Origin: Kitasatospora terrestris
Lineage (GTDB): Bacteria > Actinomycetota > Actinomycetes > Streptomycetales > Streptomycetaceae
NCBI RefSeq assembly: GCF_039542905.1
Contig: NZ_BAABIS010000001.1
Coordinates: 1,736,001 to 1,800,000 of the forward strand
Direction: 5' to 3'
DNA length: 64,000 bases
Of the stretch, positions 27,252-35,586 are shown piece by piece; positions within the stretch are counted from its first letter, which is position 1; every line of letters begins with the position of its first letter. Under the pieces are notes generated by a model. That model did not search any database. It saw nothing but the letters and a program-made list of their open reading frames with translations, and was not told where the DNA came from. The translations under genes and the position numbers were made by a program.

Positions 27252-27473
27252 CTGCTGCTCCTCCCGATCGTTGCGAAGGCCCAGCCAACCACGCGCCCCT
27301 CCCCCGAACGGCGCAATCGGCGCCGACTCGCTCCCCCGCGGGGGGATTTCGCCGATCCGCCGACGGCGCCCGACCTGTTGTGCTAGGGCGTGTCTGGCCG
27401 CGTGCGCCGGGCAGGCTGGGAGAGTGTGGGAGCCGCACCAGCCTCCGCAGCGACAGGCCCGAGGGAGCAGCCG

Positions 27474-28013
27474 ATGGACCGCCGGGACGGAACCCGCGCC
27501 GACGTCATCCCGATCACCACGGCCCCCTCCGCACCGCACCCCGCCCAGCCCGCCGACCGGCCCGCGCCCAAACCGGCCGTCCCCCGGCCCACCAGACCGG
27601 CCGGGCACGGCCGGGTCGGGGTGCTGCTGGTCTCGCACAGCGCGGAGGTGGCCGACGCCGTCCGCGACCTGGCGCTGGCGGTGGCGAACACCGACGACCC
27701 GGCGCCGGTGGTGGCCACCGGGGGCTCGATCGCGGACGGGCCGGGCACCAGCGCGGTGCTGATCGCGGCCGCCGCCCGGCGGGTCGACCAGGGGCACGGG
27801 GTGGCGGTGCTCTGCGACCTCGGATCCGCGGTGGACACCGTGCTGGCGCTGCTCTCCGAGGCGGACGAGCACGGGCTGCCCTTTCCGGTCAGGTTCGCCG
27901 ACGCGCCGTTCGTGGAGGGCGCGGTCGCGGCGGTGGTCACCGCGACCGCCGGCGGCGACCTGTCGGCGGTGCTCGACGCGGCGGAGGAGATGTACCGGCA
28001 GCGCAAACGCTGA
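27474..28013 (+). CDS. dhaM: PTS EIIA-type DhaM phosphotransferase
   Basis: 179 aa, ATG 27474 with GAGGGAG upstream. Residues 1-45 are a Pro/Ala-rich extension; the domain starts at GRVGVLLVSHSAEVADAV, with the phosphorylatable His55, and continues with GGSIADGPGTSAVLI. These are DhaM EIIA(Man)-fold hallmarks. DhaM carries a phosphate from HPr to the ADP bound on DhaL of dihydroxyacetone kinase. No dhaK or dhaL gene flanks it, and the length allows only the EIIA domain, not the HPr/EI parts of enterobacterial DhaM. The disordered extension is unusual. Confidence 0.82.
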   Translation: MDRRDGTRADVIPITTAPSAPHPAQPADRPAPKPAVPRPTRPAGHGRVGVLLVSHSAEVADAVRDLALAVANTDDPAPVVATGGSIADGPGTSAVLIAAAARRVDQGHGVAVLCDLGSAVDTVLALLSEADEHGLPFPVRFADAPFVEGAVAAVVTATAGGDLSAVLDAAEEMYRQRKR

Positions 28014-28054
28014 GTTTCGGCCCCGCCGGAGCGGCCGGTCGATACGATCGCCGC

Positions 28055-28108
28055 ATGGCCAAACTCGGCCGCGTTTGGGGGGAGTTGTCCGTATGCGTGT
28101 CGTCGTGA
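28055..28108 (+). CDS. Possible leaderless 17-codon upstream ORF
   Basis: ATG 28055 opens a 17-codon frame (MAKLGRVWGELSVCVSS) that overlaps the epimerase start by 16 nt. A -10-like TACGAT (28043-28048) ends 6 nt before it, so a transcript could begin at this ATG. The Shine-Dalgarno of the epimerase (GGGGGGAG) lies inside it. Translation of this frame could couple or regulate epimerase synthesis. Evidence is only positional. Confidence 0.25.
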   Translation: MAKLGRVWGELSVCVSS

Positions 28109-29037
28109 CCGGCGGTGCCGGTTTCATCGGAGCCAATCTCTGCCGGGCCCTGCTGGCCCGTCCCGAAGTGACGGAGGTCCGGGTTCTCGACAACCTGTCC
28201 ACCGGGCGGAAGTCCAACCTCGACGGCCTGGCCGTCACCTTCCACGAAGGATCGATCCTCGACCGGGAGCTGCTGGACGAGGCGTTCACCGGTGCCGACG
28301 CGGTGGTCCACCTGGCCGCCCTGCCCTCGGTGCCGCGCTCGGTCGCCGATCCGCTGGCCAGCCACCACGCCAACGCCACCGGCACCCTGGAGGTGCTGGA
28401 GGCGGCCCGCCGGGCCGGGGGGCTGTACGTGGCGGCGGCGTCCTCGTCATCGGTGTACGGCGCCAACCGGGAGCTGCCAAAGCGCGAGACCATGCGCACC
28501 GCCCCGATGAGTCCGTACGCGGTCTCCAAGCTCGCCACCGAGTCCTACCTCGGCGCGTACCACCACTGCTACGGCACGGGGGTGCTGCCCCTGCGGTTCT
28601 TCAACGTCTTCGGGCCGCTGCAGCCCGCCGGGCACGCGTACGCGGCCGTGGTGCCGGCCTTCCTGGACGCGGCGCTGGACGGCCGTCCGGTGACCGTGCA
28701 GGGCGACGGCGGGCAGAGCCGGGACTTCACCTACGTCGGCACGGTGGCCCAGGTGATCTCCGAGGCGGTGGTGCGCCGGGTGGTGAGCGCGGATCCGGTC
28801 AACCTCGCGTTCGGGACGCGCACCAGTCTGCTGGAGCTGATCGAGCTGATGGGCGAGGTGCTCGGGCAGCCGGTGGAGCGCGCGCACGTCGACCCGCGGC
28901 CCGGTGACGTCCGGGACTCGCAGGCCGACAACGCGCGGCTGCGGGAGCTCTTCCCGCAGGTCGTTCCGGTGCCGCTGCGGGAGGGCCTGGAGCGTACGGC
29001 GGAGTGGTTCCGCACGCTCCAGGCCCGGGTGCCCTAG
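28093..29037 (+). CDS. NAD-dependent nucleotide-sugar epimerase
   Basis: 314 aa extended SDR. Cofactor motif TGGAGFIG at 6-13, catalytic SSSVYG (118-123) and Y142-x-x-x-K146 (PYAVSK), then RFFNVFGPLQ and the substrate-binding C-terminus. This is the GalE/WbpP-type UDP-glucose or UDP-N-acetylglucosamine 4-epimerase group. It opens the polysaccharide locus and supplies UDP-galactose or UDP-N-acetylgalactosamine-type donors. ATG 28093 has GGGGAG 8 nt upstream. Its TAG stop overlaps the TAG of the convergent Nudix gene in one CTAG. Confidence 0.88.
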   Translation: MRVVVTGGAGFIGANLCRALLARPEVTEVRVLDNLSTGRKSNLDGLAVTFHEGSILDRELLDEAFTGADAVVHLAALPSVPRSVADPLASHHANATGTLEVLEAARRAGGLYVAAASSSSVYGANRELPKRETMRTAPMSPYAVSKLATESYLGAYHHCYGTGVLPLRFFNVFGPLQPAGHAYAAVVPAFLDAALDGRPVTVQGDGGQSRDFTYVGTVAQVISEAVVRRVVSADPVNLAFGTRTSLLELIELMGEVLGQPVERAHVDPRPGDVRDSQADNARLRELFPQVVPVPLREGLERTAEWFRTLQARVP

Positions 29038-29525
29038 GGAAGCGAGAGGTCGGCCGCGTGCTCGAAGGCGGCCGGCCCGGTGCAGGTCAGTGCCCGCTCG
29101 ATCCGCGAGCGGGCGCTGTCGTCCAGGTCGGGGAGGGCGTCGGGGGCGAACCAGCCGACCTCGAGGGACTCGTCGTCGTTGACCCGGGCCTCGCCGGAGA
29201 CCTTGCGGCAGCGGAAGGTCAGCTCCAGGTACTGGGCCCGGTCGCCGTTGGGGTACTCCAGCATCCGCGAGACGGTGATCGAGGTCAGCAGCTCCGGCTC
29301 GACCGTCACCCCGGTCTCCTCCAGGCACTCGCGGACCACCGTGTCGGCGGGCTGCTCGCCCGGGTCGATGATGCCGCTGATCACCGACCAGCGGCCGGAG
29401 TCGGCGCGGCGGCCGAGCAGCACCCGGCCGTGCTCGTCCAGCACCACGGCGGAGACGCCGGAGAGCCAGAGCGGGCGGGTGCCGACGATCGCGCGGAGGT
29501 CGACGAGGAACTCGGGAATGGCCAT
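29034..29525 (-). CDS. Nudix hydrolase
   Basis: 163 aa. A complete Nudix box occupies residues 51-73 (G at 51, E57, R65-E66, E69-E70, G72). These residues bind the metal and hydrolyse a nucleoside diphosphate linked to another group. The substrate is unknown (sugar nucleotide, NAD or oxidised nucleotide). ATG 29525 follows a -10-like TATCCT by 6 nt, but it also lies 23 nt after the NeuD-like gene, so it may be read from the upstream operon as well as its own start. Confidence 0.92.
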   Translation of the reverse strand: MAIPEFLVDLRAIVGTRPLWLSGVSAVVLDEHGRVLLGRRADSGRWSVISGIIDPGEQPADTVVRECLEETGVTVEPELLTSITVSRMLEYPNGDRAQYLELTFRCRKVSGEARVNDDESLEVGWFAPDALPDLDDSARSRIERALTCTGPAAFEHAADLSLP

Positions 29526-29548
29526 GGGCCGAGGATAGATCGCCCCGG

Positions 29549-30148
29549 TCAGTCCTTGCGGAGCGGCCGGGCCGGGGAGCCGACCACCGTGGTGGCCGCG
29601 GGAACGTCCCGGGTGACCACCGCGCCGGCGCCGACGAACGCGCGGCGGCCCAGCTTGCGGCCCTGGAGCACCACGGCGTTGGAGCCGACGGTGCAGTCGT
29701 CGTCCAGCACCACCGAGCCGGAGACGTTGCCGCCGGGGTAGACCGTCACCCGGTCGCCGAGCACCGAGTCGTGGCCGACCGTGGCGTTGTAGTGCACCTG
29801 GCCGTGCCGGCCGAGCCGGACGTCGGAGGAGACGTACGCGCCGCCCATCACCAGGCAGCCCTCGCCGAGCAGCGTCCCCGGGGCGATCAGCGCCCGCGGG
29901 TGGACCAGGGTGGTGGCGACGCCGCCGAGCCCGGAGAGCAGCTCGGCCAGCCGGGCCCGCACCGCCGGGTCGGCGATGCCGATCAGGTACGGGCTGCCGG
30001 GCGGGAGGTCGGACGGGGCGAGGACCGGGAGGCCGCGCACCGTGGTGCCGGCCGCCCGGTCGTCGAGGAATCCGGACACCGGGGTGCCGGCGGCGAGGGC
30101 CGTGTCGAGTGCTTCGCGGCCTACGCCGCCGGCTCCGGCGATCCACAT
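29549..30148 (-). CDS. NeuD/PglD-type sugar O/N-acyltransferase
   Basis: 199 aa, ATG 30148. A short Rossmann-like N-terminus (MWIAGAGGVGREALDTAL, then GFLDDRA) is followed by left-handed beta-helix hexapeptide repeats with the catalytic His in HYNATVGHDSVLGD and the final VGSPARP. This is the NeuD/PglD/VioB family, which acetylates amino or hydroxyl groups of nucleotide sugars. It lies 10 nt downstream of the PglC-type transferase gene, reproducing the PglC-PglD pairing of bacillosamine pathways. Confidence 0.9.
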   Translation of the reverse strand: MWIAGAGGVGREALDTALAAGTPVSGFLDDRAAGTTVRGLPVLAPSDLPPGSPYLIGIADPAVRARLAELLSGLGGVATTLVHPRALIAPGTLLGEGCLVMGGAYVSSDVRLGRHGQVHYNATVGHDSVLGDRVTVYPGGNVSGSVVLDDDCTVGSNAVVLQGRKLGRRAFVGAGAVVTRDVPAATTVVGSPARPLRKD

Positions 30149-30158
30149 GGTGCGTTCC

Positions 30159-30815
<657 letters not shown>

Positions 30816-30854
30816 TTCTCCCCCAACTGGTGTGGTGCGGTGGGTTGTCGTGGA

Positions 30855-32015
30855 TCAGTCGAAGGTCCAGGGCAGGCCTCGCGCCCTGGCCACCGCCGCG
30901 TAGGTCTCCAGGGAGACCCGGGCGACGGCCCGTTGGTCGAACTGCTCCAGGGCGCGGCGACGGGCCGCCGCACCCAACTGCTCGCGCAGGGCGGGCTCGG
31001 TGAGGAGCCGGTCGAGCGCGGTGGTGAGCGCCCGGGCGTCGCCGGGCGGGGTGAGCAGCAGGTGCTCGCCGTGGCTGCCGATCTCCCGGCAGCCGCGGAT
31101 GTCGCTCAGCACCATCGGCAGGCCGCTGGCGGCGGCCTCCATCGCCGAGCGGGAGAACCCCTCCCGGTAGGAGGGCAGGACGAAGACGTCGAGGGCGGCG
31201 TACACCGCGGGCATGTCGTCGCGGCTGCCGAGGAACTCGACGCCGCGCTCGGCCTCGCGCAGGGCGTCCGGCTTGTCCGGGTCGTCCGGGCCGATCCACA
31301 CGAAGCGGGCCTTGCCGGCCAGTGCCCGGGCGGTCTCGGCGTACTCCCGGATGCCCTTCTCGGCCACCCGCCGGCCGACTCCGCCGACCAGCAACTCGTC
31401 CTCGGAGAGGCCGAGTTCGGCCCGCAGCCGGGCCCGGAGGGAGGGGGCGGTCTCGAACCGGGTGAGATCGACGCCGTTGCCGACCACCCGGGAGCGGCCG
31501 GCCGGGACGGCGCGCGACAGGGTCTGCCGGTCCTCGCCGTTCTGATACAGCTCGGCGTGCGAGAAGCGGGCCGCGAAGGCCTCCGCGCCGAGCACGAACG
31601 CCCGCTTGGCCAGCGGGTCGTGGGCCTGTGCCCAGAGGCCGTGGCAGGTGTTGACCACGACCGGCACACCGGCCGCGCGGCCGAGGATCCGGCCGAGCAC
31701 CCCGGTCTTCGGGTTGTGGGTGTGCAGCACGTCGGGCCGGATCCGGCGCAGCACCGCGAGCAGCTCGCGGCCCGCCGCCGCGTCGGCGCGCGGCCGCCAG
31801 GCCCGGGTCAGCGCGTGCAGCGGCTCGTGCCGCACGCCGATCGCGGTCAACCGCTCGACGTACGGGCCGGGCGCGCTGATGCCGTACGTCTCGAAGCCGG
31901 CCTCCAGGTCGACCTTGAGCTCGGTGGCGAGCAGCAGCTGCAGGCTCATGTCGACGGTGGTCAGGTGCGCGACGCGCAGGGGGCGGCCGCCGGGGCCGCG
32001 GAGCCGGCTATGCAC
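30855..32015 (-). CDS. GT4 glycosyltransferase
   Basis: 386 aa, GT-B fold. The N-terminal half contains HLTTVDMSLQLLLATEL and TCHGLWAQA; the C-terminal half holds VGRRVAEKGIREYAE and the donor-binding PSYREGFSRSAMEAAASGLP, with the E-x7-E pattern of family 4. The protein resembles WecF/PglA/capM-like enzymes that extend undecaprenyl-linked sugars. It overlaps the upstream deacetylase gene by 8 nt and is followed after 39 nt by the initiating transferase, so all are in one operon. Confidence 0.92.
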   Translation of the reverse strand: MHSRLRGPGGRPLRVAHLTTVDMSLQLLLATELKVDLEAGFETYGISAPGPYVERLTAIGVRHEPLHALTRAWRPRADAAAGRELLAVLRRIRPDVLHTHNPKTGVLGRILGRAAGVPVVVNTCHGLWAQAHDPLAKRAFVLGAEAFAARFSHAELYQNGEDRQTLSRAVPAGRSRVVGNGVDLTRFETAPSLRARLRAELGLSEDELLVGGVGRRVAEKGIREYAETARALAGKARFVWIGPDDPDKPDALREAERGVEFLGSRDDMPAVYAALDVFVLPSYREGFSRSAMEAAASGLPMVLSDIRGCREIGSHGEHLLLTPPGDARALTTALDRLLTEPALREQLGAAARRRALEQFDQRAVARVSLETYAAVARARGLPWTFD

Positions 32016-32829
32016 GGGCGCCCACCGCCTTGGCGGTGGCGACGATCCGGGCGTACGCGCGCTCCGGGATCAGCCGGCCGTACAGCTTGGCGCGGAAGAA
32101 GTCGATCGGGTCGGTGCGGCGGACCGGGACGCGGGCGAACCGGGCCGGGTCCGAGCCCGGCAGGTTGCGGCCGACCTGGCCGGTGGCGGAGGTGCGGAAC
32201 CGGGCCCGCAGCGCCACCTCCATGTGCGGGACGGGCACGCCCCAGGTGTAGGCGAAGTGCCGCGGGCGGGTGCCGAGGTGCTGCTCGACGTCGTCGTTGC
32301 AGGCGTCCAGCTCCGCGGTGGTGAGCAGCTCCGGGCGGGCGTGGGTGCGGGTGTGGTTGGCGACCGTGCACAGGCCCGAGGCGGTCATCTCCTTGAGCTG
32401 CTCCCAGCTCATGCCGGTGCCGGCGGCGCCCTTGGCGGTGGAGCCCTCCCACTGCATCTCCCCGCCGACCTGGCCGCTGGCCAGGTACACGGTGAACGGC
32501 AGCTCCCGTTCGCGCAGCAGCGGCCACGCGTTCTCGTACACGTCGGCGAAGCCGTCGTCGAAGGTGAGCACGGTGCTCGGCGTGCGTCGACCGGCCGCGA
32601 GCCGGTCGGTGGCCTCGTCGATGGAGACCACACGGCCCGCCGGCAGCTCGGCGAGCAGGTCCACCTGTGCGGCGAAGTCGGCGGTGGCGAGGTCGAGTTC
32701 GTCGCCGGTTCCGCCGCCCACGCGGTGGTAGATGAGGAGCGTCGCGCCGTCGCCGGGCACCGATCCGGCGGCGCGGGCGAGCTGCTGCTTGAGCCGGGTC
32801 CGGATCCCTGCCGGAGCGGTGGTGCGCAT
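32008..32829 (-). CDS. Polysaccharide deacetylase (CE4)
   Basis: 273 aa, ATG 32829 with GAGGGGGAGG upstream. NodB-fold motifs: LTFDDGFAD (D91, D92) and NHTRTHA (H159, H163) for the divalent metal. There is no signal peptide or membrane segment, so it acts in the cytoplasm or on lipid-linked intermediates, or is exported without a classical signal. It removes N- or O-acetyl groups from the glycan. It is the first gene of the minus-strand operon deacetylase-GT4-PglC-NeuD-Nudix. Confidence 0.9.
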   Translation of the reverse strand: MRTTAPAGIRTRLKQQLARAAGSVPGDGATLLIYHRVGGGTGDELDLATADFAAQVDLLAELPAGRVVSIDEATDRLAAGRRTPSTVLTFDDGFADVYENAWPLLRERELPFTVYLASGQVGGEMQWEGSTAKGAAGTGMSWEQLKEMTASGLCTVANHTRTHARPELLTTAELDACNDDVEQHLGTRPRHFAYTWGVPVPHMEVALRARFRTSATGQVGRNLPGSDPARFARVPVRRTDPIDFFRAKLYGRLIPERAYARIVATAKAVGARA

Positions 32830-33023
32830 TGCCTCCCCCTCTGTGCGGCGCCCTCCCCGGCGCCGGGAATCACAGTAGGGGGATGCGTGGGGCCGGTGGC
32901 CCGGAATTGTGAAAGAAGTGGGTAGGAAGGCCGAAAATCAGCCGGTCCGACCGGAGCTGTCCGCTTCCCGGTCATTTACCGCCGTCCCGGCCGGAACGGC
33001 TCGGCCTGACGTGCGGACCGGAC

Positions 33024-33281
33024 TCAGGGGGTCGCACCGTCGTGCGAACGGAACCGCGCGACCGCCACCCGGGCCAGCAGCAGCACCCCGGCCGCCAGGC
33101 AGCCGGCCACCGCCATCGCCCAGGCCGGACCCTCGCCGTCCGGCACCACCACGGCCACCACGATGCCCAGCGCCACGCAGGCGGCACCGACCAGCGACAG
33201 CAGCAGCTGGTGGCGGCGCAGGGCGCAGTCGTCCCACAGCCACGACCTGCGGTTGTTCAGGTGACGTCGGGTGCCTGCCAT
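33024..33281 (-). CDS. Small two-helix membrane protein
   Basis: 85 aa, ATG 33281 preceded by GTGGAGAGC; GTG three codons earlier is a second possibility. A basic N-terminus (MAGTRRHLNNRRSWLWDDC) leads to two membrane helices (about 27-46 and 52-70). No family is recognised. It is not clearly linked to the operon that starts 195 nt downstream, but the gene is oriented alike. Confidence 0.6.
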   Translation of the reverse strand: MAGTRRHLNNRRSWLWDDCALRRHQLLLSLVGAACVALGIVVAVVVPDGEGPAWAMAVAGCLAAGVLLLARVAVARFRSHDGATP

Positions 33282-33565
33282 GCTCTCCACGGTAACGCGC
33301 CCGGGCTCCGGAGGCCCTTCCTCGCACGCCCGTATGAGGGTTTTGCGAAGACCGCGAAAACTCGCCGTCCCGCGTACAACCATCTCGGGGTGTCGGTGGT
33401 CTCCACTACATTGAGCGATCCAGGAGCCGTCCGCGGTCGGGTTGGGAGTCCCCACCGCGGGCCGGATCACATCCGGGGGCGGAGCCGCCGCGCCCGGAGT
33501 CGGAGGCCGGGCTCCGCCTACCGACGGTACCGCCACGCCGCACCACGGCGACCGAGGGGGGAACC

Positions 33566-34648
33566 GTGCCGAACTCCGCATCGACGACCATCACCCACCT
33601 ACCGCGCACCCCTGCTGCTCCGAGCGCTGCCCCGCACGCCGACCAGCCGACCCGCCAGCCCGTCCCCGTCACCACCCCCGGAGGCCCCGGCGTCGCACCC
33701 GCCGGGGCCTCCGGGGGCGCCGCGACCGCGCAGCGGCCCGAGCGGGACCGGGGCAGCTGGCTGCGGTTCTCGCCCGCCCAGCCGCTGTTCCGGGCGCGCG
33801 CCGCCCAGCGGCTGGCCGTCCTCGCCTTCCACGGGGTCACCGACCCCTGCTCCTTCGGCGCCCAGCTGGACCGGCTCCAGCGGCTCGCCAACCCCGTCTC
33901 GCTCGCCGCCGTCGAGCAGGCCGTCTCCGAGGGCCGCCCGCTGCCGCCCCGCTCCGTCCTGATCACCTTCGACGACACCGACCGCACCGTCCTCACCCAC
34001 GCCCTGCCCCAGCTCGCCGCCCGCCGCATCCCCGCCGCCGCCTTCGTCATCTCCGAGCTGATCGGCACCGCCCGTCCGTTCTGGTGGCACGAGGCCGCCT
34101 TCCTCGCCCGGCACGGCGGCCGCGCCCGCCTCGTCCCCACCGGCGAACCCACCCGGATGCTCGCCCTGCTCAAGGCCCTCCCCGACCCCGACCGCCGGCG
34201 CAGCCTGCACGAGCTGCGGGTCTCCGCCAAGCGGCGGCCCCCGCAGCAGGAGCAGCTCGGGCCGGACGACCTGCGGGCGCTGCGCGAGGCCGACGTCGCG
34301 ATCGGCAACCACACGCTCGGTCACCCGTCGCTCAGCCGGTGCGACGACGCGACGGTGCAGGCCGAGATCGTCGGCGCGCACCAGGCGCTCACCCGCTGGC
34401 TGGGCGAGGCGCCCAGCGCGTTCGCCTATCCCGACGGCGGCTACGACCCCCGGGCGGACTCGGTCCTCAGACAGCTGGGCTACCGGCTCGGCTTCCTCTC
34501 CGACCACCGCCTCGGGCCCCGTCTGCCCGCCCACCCGCTCCGGATCAGCCGCCTCCAGGTGGACGCCACCACCGGCATCCGGCGCTTCGACACGATCCTG
34601 TCCGGGCTGGAGCCGGCCCTCCAGCGCTGGCGCGGCGCGACGGCGTGA
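33566..34648 (+). CDS. Polysaccharide deacetylase (CE4), second copy
   Basis: 360 aa, GTG 33566 with GAGGGGGG 6 nt upstream. Residues 1-62 are Pro/Ala/Thr-rich and lack a classical signal peptide. The NodB domain shows FHGVTD, ITFDD (D136, D137, but Thr instead of the Gly that normally follows), NHTLGHPS and AYPDGGYDP. It therefore keeps the metal ligands. A different architecture from the deacetylase at 32008 suggests another substrate or another step. It is transcribed alone and divergently from the small membrane protein. Confidence 0.85.
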   Translation: MPNSASTTITHLPRTPAAPSAAPHADQPTRQPVPVTTPGGPGVAPAGASGGAATAQRPERDRGSWLRFSPAQPLFRARAAQRLAVLAFHGVTDPCSFGAQLDRLQRLANPVSLAAVEQAVSEGRPLPPRSVLITFDDTDRTVLTHALPQLAARRIPAAAFVISELIGTARPFWWHEAAFLARHGGRARLVPTGEPTRMLALLKALPDPDRRRSLHELRVSAKRRPPQQEQLGPDDLRALREADVAIGNHTLGHPSLSRCDDATVQAEIVGAHQALTRWLGEAPSAFAYPDGGYDPRADSVLRQLGYRLGFLSDHRLGPRLPAHPLRISRLQVDATTGIRRFDTILSGLEPALQRWRGATA

Positions 34649-34743
34649 GTCCTCGTCGGTGGCGCGGTGGCCGCCGGGGTCGCGGAAGCCGTGCGGCCGG
34701 GTGACCCCGTGGTGCCTCGTCGTCCGGTCGGCTCAGGGCCTCT

Positions 34744-35520
34744 TCAGTGGGAGAGGACGGCGGCGATCAGACGGCCCTCGGCGTAGGCGGCGGCCTCGGG
34801 GGCGAGGGCGGAGGTCCGGCCGGTGTGCAGGACGGTGAGGCTGCCGGTGCCCGGGGTGGCGGCGGCGGTGCCGGCCCGGCGCAGGGCCTGGGCGGCGACG
34901 GCGTCGGCGGAGCCGTGGAAGGGCAGGCCGTCGACGGCCCTGCCGGCCAGGGCGGTGCGGATGCGTTCGTCGACGAGCTCGTAGTGGGTGCAGCCGAGGA
35001 CGAGGGCGGTGGTGCCTTCGGGGGTGCGGGAGGCGGCGTCGGCGACGGCGGCGTCGATCGCGGCCTGGTCGGCCCGTTCGACGGCGTCGGCGAGGCCCGG
35101 GCAGGCGACCTCGGTGACCTCGGCGGCGCCGCCGAACTCCGCGATCAGGCCGCGCTGGTACGGGCTGCCGGTGGTGGCGGGGGTGGCCCAGATGGCCACC
35201 TTGCCGCCGTCGGCGGCGGCGGGCTTGATCGCGGGGACGGTCCCGATCACCGGGATGCCGGGTTCGAGTTCGGCGCGCAGCCGCTCCAGTGCGTGCACGG
35301 AGGCGGTGTTGCAGGCGACGATCAGGGCGTCGGGCCGGTGCTCGGCGGCGGCCAGCGCGCAGGCGAGGGCGCGTTCGGTGATGCCCTCGGGGGTGCGCGG
35401 GCCCCACGGCATGCCGTCGGGGTCGGAGGAGATCACCAGGTCCGCGTCGGGTCGCAGGGTGCGCAGCGCGGCGGCTGCGGCGAGCAGCCCGATTCCGGAG
35501 TCCACCAGTGCGATCTTCAC
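34744..35520 (-). CDS. Glutamate/aspartate racemase family protein (MurI-like)
   Basis: 258 aa, GTG 35520. Both catalytic cysteines are present, C70 in VACNTAS and C177 in LGCTHY, with D7-S8 at the start. However the GG-L-V segment and the D-x-x-x-x-PYG motif of MurI are replaced (SGIGLL, SSDPDGMPWG). It is probably a divergent racemase, not the housekeeping MurI that supplies D-glutamate to peptidoglycan. Neighbours do not reveal a pathway. Confidence 0.75.
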   Translation of the reverse strand: MKIALVDSGIGLLAAAAALRTLRPDADLVISSDPDGMPWGPRTPEGITERALACALAAAEHRPDALIVACNTASVHALERLRAELEPGIPVIGTVPAIKPAAADGGKVAIWATPATTGSPYQRGLIAEFGGAAEVTEVACPGLADAVERADQAAIDAAVADAASRTPEGTTALVLGCTHYELVDERIRTALAGRAVDGLPFHGSADAVAAQALRRAGTAAATPGTGSLTVLHTGRTSALAPEAAAYAEGRLIAAVLSH

Positions 35521-35586
35521 GGGAACCGACTCTACTCGACCGTGCCGTGCGGCTCCGGGAGCGTCGTCGTCGGGCAGACTGCGGGG

